Shown here: in pieces, positions 60,541 through 64,000 of the stretch
How positions within the stretch are numbered: position 1 is the first letter of the stretch
Layout of the letters: the number at the start of each line of letters is the position of its first letter
NCBI GenBank assembly: GCA_963696875.1
Contig: CAVOLQ010000002.1
Coordinates: 744,001-808,000, forward strand
Origin: Albibacterium sp963696875
Lineage (GTDB): Bacteria > Bacteroidota > Bacteroidia > Sphingobacteriales > Sphingobacteriaceae
Direction: 5' to 3'
Length of the DNA stretch: 64,000 nt
Notes under the pieces: generated by a model
Seen by the model: the letters and a program-made list of their open reading frames with translations, nothing else
The model's database searches: none
Told to the model about the DNA's origin: nothing
Position numbers and translations under genes: made by a program

Positions 60541-60840
60541 ATGAGAACGACAAGATTGCTATTTACATTTTATAAATCGTTTGCTTTTGCAAGCTTGGTA
60601 ATTACATTGTTCGGTATAAGCATTACCTATACGTGGGGAATTAATGCTTTTATGGCTGTATTTTGGTTTAAAATCACTTCTCTCGGATTGATATTTTATC
60701 TTATCAACGATTCCAAAAGGGATGTGTTTTACTACTATAAAAATTTAGGATTATCAAAAAAGCGCTTGTGGATTATGACTCTTTCCTTTGATGCCTTCCT
60801 TTTTTTAATATCAATATTTATAACATTAAAGATTAGATGA
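60541..60840 (+). CDS. Small membrane protein of a two-gene ABC unit
   Basis: A 99-aa protein with three hydrophobic segments (FYKSFAFASLVITLFGISIT, FMAVFWFKITSLGLIFYLI, LWIMTLSFDAFLFLISIFIT) and basic loops. It overlaps the ATPase gene by 4 bp. It is much too short to be a standard permease, but could be one subunit of a minimal exporter or immunity protein for a peptide. No family known. Confidence 0.7.
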   Translation: MRTTRLLFTFYKSFAFASLVITLFGISITYTWGINAFMAVFWFKITSLGLIFYLINDSKRDVFYYYKNLGLSKKRLWIMTLSFDAFLFLISIFITLKIR

Positions 60841-61526
60841 TTAATACATTTGAGGTTGACAGCGTTACTTTGGAGTTTGACACAAAAAAAGTTCTACAAG
60901 ATGTGTATTTAAAAAGTGAAACTGAAAAAGTCACTGGCCTATTAGGAAGAAACGGATCGGGAAAATCTTGCTTAATGAAAATAATGTTTGGAGAACTTAT
61001 CCCCAATTATAAATCTATCCGAATAAATGGTAATTCAATTATTAGTGCTTACCGTTCTCCAAAAGACTTAAAATACTTACCTCAGACTAGATTTATTCCG
61101 AATTCTATGTCAATTAAAAGAGTATTTAATGATTTTAAACTAGACTTTTCTGACTTGATAGCTTGTTTTCCTGAGTTCAAAAAACACTATAAATCCAATA
61201 TGAGCTATTTATCAGGTGGAGAAAGACGAATCATAGAAATATACACGATATTGGTATCTCAAACAAAATTTTGCATGTTGGATGAACCATTTTCTCAGGT
61301 CATGCCAATACATGTAGACACAATTAGAAAATTAATTGTACGCGAAAAAGCAAATAAAGGGCTAATAATTACCGATCATATGTACAAACATGTCATAGAC
61401 ATTTGTGATGATATTTATGTTATAAACCAGGGTAAGACTTATTTAGTAAATAGTATTCAAGATTTAGAAACACTGGGATATGCTCATATAAATGATCAAT
61501 CACCAAACCTTAACCATTTCAGATAA
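60837..61526 (+). CDS. ABC transporter ATP-binding protein (short, solitary)
   Basis: A 229-aa nucleotide-binding domain: Walker A LLGRNGSGKSCLMK near residues 35-48, LSGGERRIIE near 125-134 and Walker B KFCMLDEPFSQ near 147-157, followed by ITDHM (H-loop). Typical for export-type or antimicrobial-peptide resistance ATPases. It is coupled to a tiny membrane protein by an ATGA overlap. It may form a minimal transporter or use an unlinked permease. Confidence 0.9.
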   Translation: MINTFEVDSVTLEFDTKKVLQDVYLKSETEKVTGLLGRNGSGKSCLMKIMFGELIPNYKSIRINGNSIISAYRSPKDLKYLPQTRFIPNSMSIKRVFNDFKLDFSDLIACFPEFKKHYKSNMSYLSGGERRIIEIYTILVSQTKFCMLDEPFSQVMPIHVDTIRKLIVREKANKGLIITDHMYKHVIDICDDIYVINQGKTYLVNSIQDLETLGYAHINDQSPNLNHFR

Positions 61527-61604
61527 TTAATGCATCGCTAATAGAAGCAACAAAATTAACATGTTTTCCTTTATTGCTTTCATAGATAAAATCTTTCAAT
61601 AACA
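61527..61604 (-). pseudogene. DUF4180 C-terminal fragment (copy 3)
   Basis: The minus strand encodes LLKDFIYESNKGKHVNFVAS and ISDALI, the same core block as in copies 1 and 2. It is out of context and lacks the rest of the gene. Confidence 0.75.
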
Positions 61605-61717
61605 AAATAGACGAAACAGGATATACGTTTCTAATCCATTGATAGATTATCGAATTTTGTCAATCTTTTTGATTTGTTATAAGAAATAGGCCGACAAGAA
61701 TAATAGCAATTATTAGC

Positions 61718-61759
61718 GTCAACAATACTGACGGCCGTCATTATTGTTGACGGCCGTCA
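61718..61759. promoter_or_regulatory. TetR-operator-like palindromic pair upstream of the Gfo/Idh/MocA gene
   Basis: GTCAACAATA and TATTGTTGAC frame a first TGACGGCCGTCA (61729-61740). A second TGACGGCCGTCA follows at 61748-61759. Two copies of a 12-bp palindrome 19 bp apart, one inside a 34-bp near-perfect dyad, are typical of TetR-family operators. No TetR gene is in view. Confidence 0.65.
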
Positions 61760-61813
61760 GGAAGTATTTGGAAAATTGATTAAATATGTTCGTTTTTAAA
61801 CGTACGCTACTTT

Positions 61814-63244
61814 TTAAAACACCCTATAGTCGCCGCTTAAATAGATATTGGCTTTTTCCTCCTTGAACTTGGCGGTTTCTGCATCCCAGTGCAAGGTTTC
61901 TCCGGGGAAGCGCCCTGCAATGGTTCCCAAAAGAATTGTCTCCGTTAATCGTGAGGCATAATCAAAAGCCGCCGAGCATTTCGCTTTTCCCATACAGGCA
62001 TCCACAAATTCGTGGTAGTGCTTAGCCCCTTCTGTTTCGTAATTGCGGATGGGCTGACCGAGGTTATGCTCTTTGCTCACCTTGGCAATTTCTTTGGAAA
62101 TATCAACATACTTTCCCTTGACAATTTTCTTTGGCAATTGCATAAAGTGAGGCAACAACAAACGTCCTTTGGTACCCACAAACATCGCTCCCTGATCCGG
62201 CAGCTCATGCTCACCTGCCAGCATCGGATCCAAAGACAGTTCTCCTGTATTTTCAATTGCACTGTTCTGTTTCTTTTTGTCCGCTTGAGTATTCATACCC
62301 GGTAGAATAAGGTCGTCGTTCATTGCTGGGGCGCCCGGACCATCATACCAGACCCATTTTAAGGACTTCGTAGTGTATTTAGTTCCTGGAAATTCATAGG
62401 TTACCTTATTGTTTTCAGGGAAACCGAATCCATTGGCAGGCCGGCACTCATTGATAATGGTCCGCGGAACATCTAGCTGCAGGGCATTGTAGGGTGTATC
62501 AAAAATATGTACGCCCATATCGCCTAGGGTACCGCAGCCATAGTCCACCAATTGCCTCCAAGCTGCGGGATGATACACACCTTCTTTATAAGGCCTTTTC
62601 TGCGACGTACCCGCCCATAGGTTCCAATCTAGATGTGCCGGGATCGGATCCTCGCCCTGAGGTGAAGGACGGTCGTTCCCATGGTTCTTCGGCGACCAGG
62701 CGTGTACGGTATGTACCTTACCGATAATGCCAGATTGGATTAAAAGCGTAGCCAACTTATAATCATAAAAGGAATGCACCTGAATACCCATTTGTGTAAC
62801 TAAGCCTTTTTCAGCGGCCAGCTTATTCATCGCCCGCGATTCAGACACATAATGGGTGAGCGGCTTCTGGCAATAGACAGGCTTGTTCATCTGCATGGCA
62901 AGCATAGAAGCTGGGGCGTGGGTATGGTCTGGTGTGGATACTACTACCGCGTCAATTTCACCACCCATTTCCTTCATCATAATGCGATAATCAGAAAACA
63001 CTCGGGCCCTGGGGTGAAGTTTATGTGCCGCGGATAGGTTGCGCGAATCAACGTCGCAAAGGGCCACAACATCAACACTAGCATGGGATGAGATGGCCTT
63101 CAGATCTTCGGCACCCATGTTCCCTACACCAATATGGGCGGTTCGTAAACGCTCCCCCTTTAGGGAAGCTTTCAACAATGACGGGGCTAACATGATACCC
63201 AATGCACCTATAGCACTTGTTTTTAAGAATTCGCGTTTATTCAT
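61814..63244 (-). CDS. Gfo/Idh/MocA-family oxidoreductase with export signal
   Basis: A 476-aa protein with an N-terminal Tat/Sec-like signal (KREFLKTSAIGALGIMLAPS). The Rossmann fold starts at AHIGVGNMGAED near residues 36-47. The usual EKP of the family reads CQKPLTHYVSES. The C-terminal substrate domain includes GCGTLGDMGVHIFD. It uses NAD(P) on sugar-like substrates. It precedes a DUF1080 gene, a common pairing in glycan degradation and one of the window's native-looking genes. Confidence 0.95.
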   Translation of the reverse strand: MNKREFLKTSAIGALGIMLAPSLLKASLKGERLRTAHIGVGNMGAEDLKAISSHASVDVVALCDVDSRNLSAAHKLHPRARVFSDYRIMMKEMGGEIDAVVVSTPDHTHAPASMLAMQMNKPVYCQKPLTHYVSESRAMNKLAAEKGLVTQMGIQVHSFYDYKLATLLIQSGIIGKVHTVHAWSPKNHGNDRPSPQGEDPIPAHLDWNLWAGTSQKRPYKEGVYHPAAWRQLVDYGCGTLGDMGVHIFDTPYNALQLDVPRTIINECRPANGFGFPENNKVTYEFPGTKYTTKSLKWVWYDGPGAPAMNDDLILPGMNTQADKKKQNSAIENTGELSLDPMLAGEHELPDQGAMFVGTKGRLLLPHFMQLPKKIVKGKYVDISKEIAKVSKEHNLGQPIRNYETEGAKHYHEFVDACMGKAKCSAAFDYASRLTETILLGTIAGRFPGETLHWDAETAKFKEEKANIYLSGDYRVF

Positions 63245-63262
63245 AATTTATTTTTAGAGCAA

Positions 63263-64000
63263 TTATAATTTTTTAATTTTAATATTACGGAACCAGATTG
63301 GGCTCGCATGATCCTGTAGGGCAATGTATCCTGTTTTAAATTTGGCATAATCAGGACTGTCCTTCCACTTACCCGCATTCTTCTTTTCGTTCCAGGCTTC
63401 ATCCCAAGGAACGAAAGAAAGAATCATTTCCCCATTCAACCAATGCTCAACTCTTTCAGGAGTAAAAACGATTTTCGAACTGTTCCACTCCCCTACCGGA
63501 TGTAAGGTTTTGTTGGGATCAGCGGGATGCATGGCATAATCCGAACCGGTTTGCTGCAAAGGCTTCAAATCCTCAGGCCTTTCCGTATAACCTAAGCTGG
63601 TGTTGTAAGCGGTAAGGTCATGGATACTGGCATAATTCTCATCGTCAATAAGCTGGTATTCAGGGGCGATACCAGATGGAGAATCATATCCTTCTTTTAC
63701 ATGGTAAAAAATACCACTATTTCCACCTTCTGGAAGTTTCCATTCCATGTATAATTCAAAATTCTCGAACTCTTCGGCACCATAAATGATATCTTTTCCG
63801 CCGTTATAATCTTGTTCTAGGCCTAATTCAGTATCAAAAGTCAGCGTACTGTCTTTTATCGTCCATCCAGGTGGCAAAGTTTCTGCACCGTAGCCTCGCC
63901 AGCCTTCAGTACTGGTACCATCAAAAAGGGAAATCCATTCGGAATCCTGATCGGTTTTCTGATCGCTTTTCTGCGTACTACTAGTATTACAGGAAAAAGC
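63263..64000 (-). CDS. DUF1080 (3-keto-disaccharide hydrolase-like) lipoprotein, 5' end outside the window
   Basis: The frame is open from the window edge (246 codons). It begins with FSCNTSSTQKSDQKTD, suggestive of a lipobox and linker. The DUF1080 fold then follows (SLFDGTSTEGWRGYG near the start, FENFELYMEWKLPEGGNSGI, WNSSKIVFTPERVEHWLNGE, GYIALQDHASPIWFRNIKIK). Proteins of this family bind or cleave sugars, often 3-keto derivatives produced by Gfo/Idh/MocA enzymes, and here the two genes are 18 bp apart. Confidence 0.9.
   Translation of the reverse strand, partial: AFSCNTSSTQKSDQKTDQDSEWISLFDGTSTEGWRGYGAETLPPGWTIKDSTLTFDTELGLEQDYNGGKDIIYGAEEFENFELYMEWKLPEGGNSGIFYHVKEGYDSPSGIAPEYQLIDDENYASIHDLTAYNTSLGYTERPEDLKPLQQTGSDYAMHPADPNKTLHPVGEWNSSKIVFTPERVEHWLNGEMILSFVPWDEAWNEKKNAGKWKDSPDYAKFKTGYIALQDHASPIWFRNIKIKKL

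Overview
The window looks like an accessory region from a Bacteroidota genome, most likely Sphingobacteriaceae (Sphingobacterium/Pedobacter/Olivibacter-like). The evidence is a SusC/RagA receptor next to a TlpA-type oxidoreductase, AT-rich DNA with few Shine-Dalgarno sites, TAnnTTTG-type promoter boxes, RteC, AbiE, ORF6N and Fic remnants, and a Gfo/Idh/MocA plus DUF1080 pair at the right edge. The edges (1-2.4 kb and 61.8-64 kb) look like ordinary host chromosome. Most of what lies between is mobile, defensive or broken.

Layout. 2.9-14.2 kb: an Xre regulator, a DUF4145 protein and a type I restriction-modification locus (hsdM-hsdS-hsdR). Two extra genes sit between hsdS and hsdR: a GIY-YIG-like protein and an Ntn-hydrolase-like protein. 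A PD-(D/E)XK protein follows. 14.4-16.4 kb: a decayed IS66-type element, an IS3 OrfA stub and a 123-bp duplicate of the 3' end of the MFS gene found at 22.8 kb. 16.5-19.1 kb: small cassettes. 19.6-22.7 kb: a compact three-gene operon around a Rad50/SMC-like ATPase. 22.8-25.2 kb: an MFS transporter, an IS end and an RteC remnant. 25.2-28.2 kb: an alkylation-damage repair operon (Ada-type methyltransferase truncated at its N-terminus, SDR, 2OG-Fe(II) oxygenase, Ada zinc module, AlkB). 28.2-42.3 kb: a graveyard of AlbA_2/ATPase fragments, a sigma-like protein, an AbiE toxin-antitoxin pair and two ATPase or transport genes. 42.6-47.4 kb (mostly minus strand) and 48.2-56.5 kb (mostly plus strand): strings of small single-domain genes (VOC, GNAT, DinB, SRPBCC, DoxX, AraC, DUF4180, a class D beta-lactamase). 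56.6-60.2 kb: a complete recombinase-in-trio (RIT) element inserted in an ORF6N gene. 60.5-61.5 kb: a two-gene ABC cassette.

The two strongest structural findings are these. First, the RIT element has three intact tyrosine recombinases and about 93-bp inverted ends. A shared 6-bp crossover (CAAACG) rejoins the ORF6N reading frame exactly when the element is removed. Second, related imperfect-dyad intergenic repeats are found beside the small single-gene units, in the same orientation as the genes. They resemble integron attC sites, but no integron integrase is present in the window. The type I RM locus with an embedded Ntn-hydrolase-like gene and the three-gene SMC-like operon are the best candidates for undescribed defence systems. 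All functional calls are from reading sequence motifs; no database search was run.
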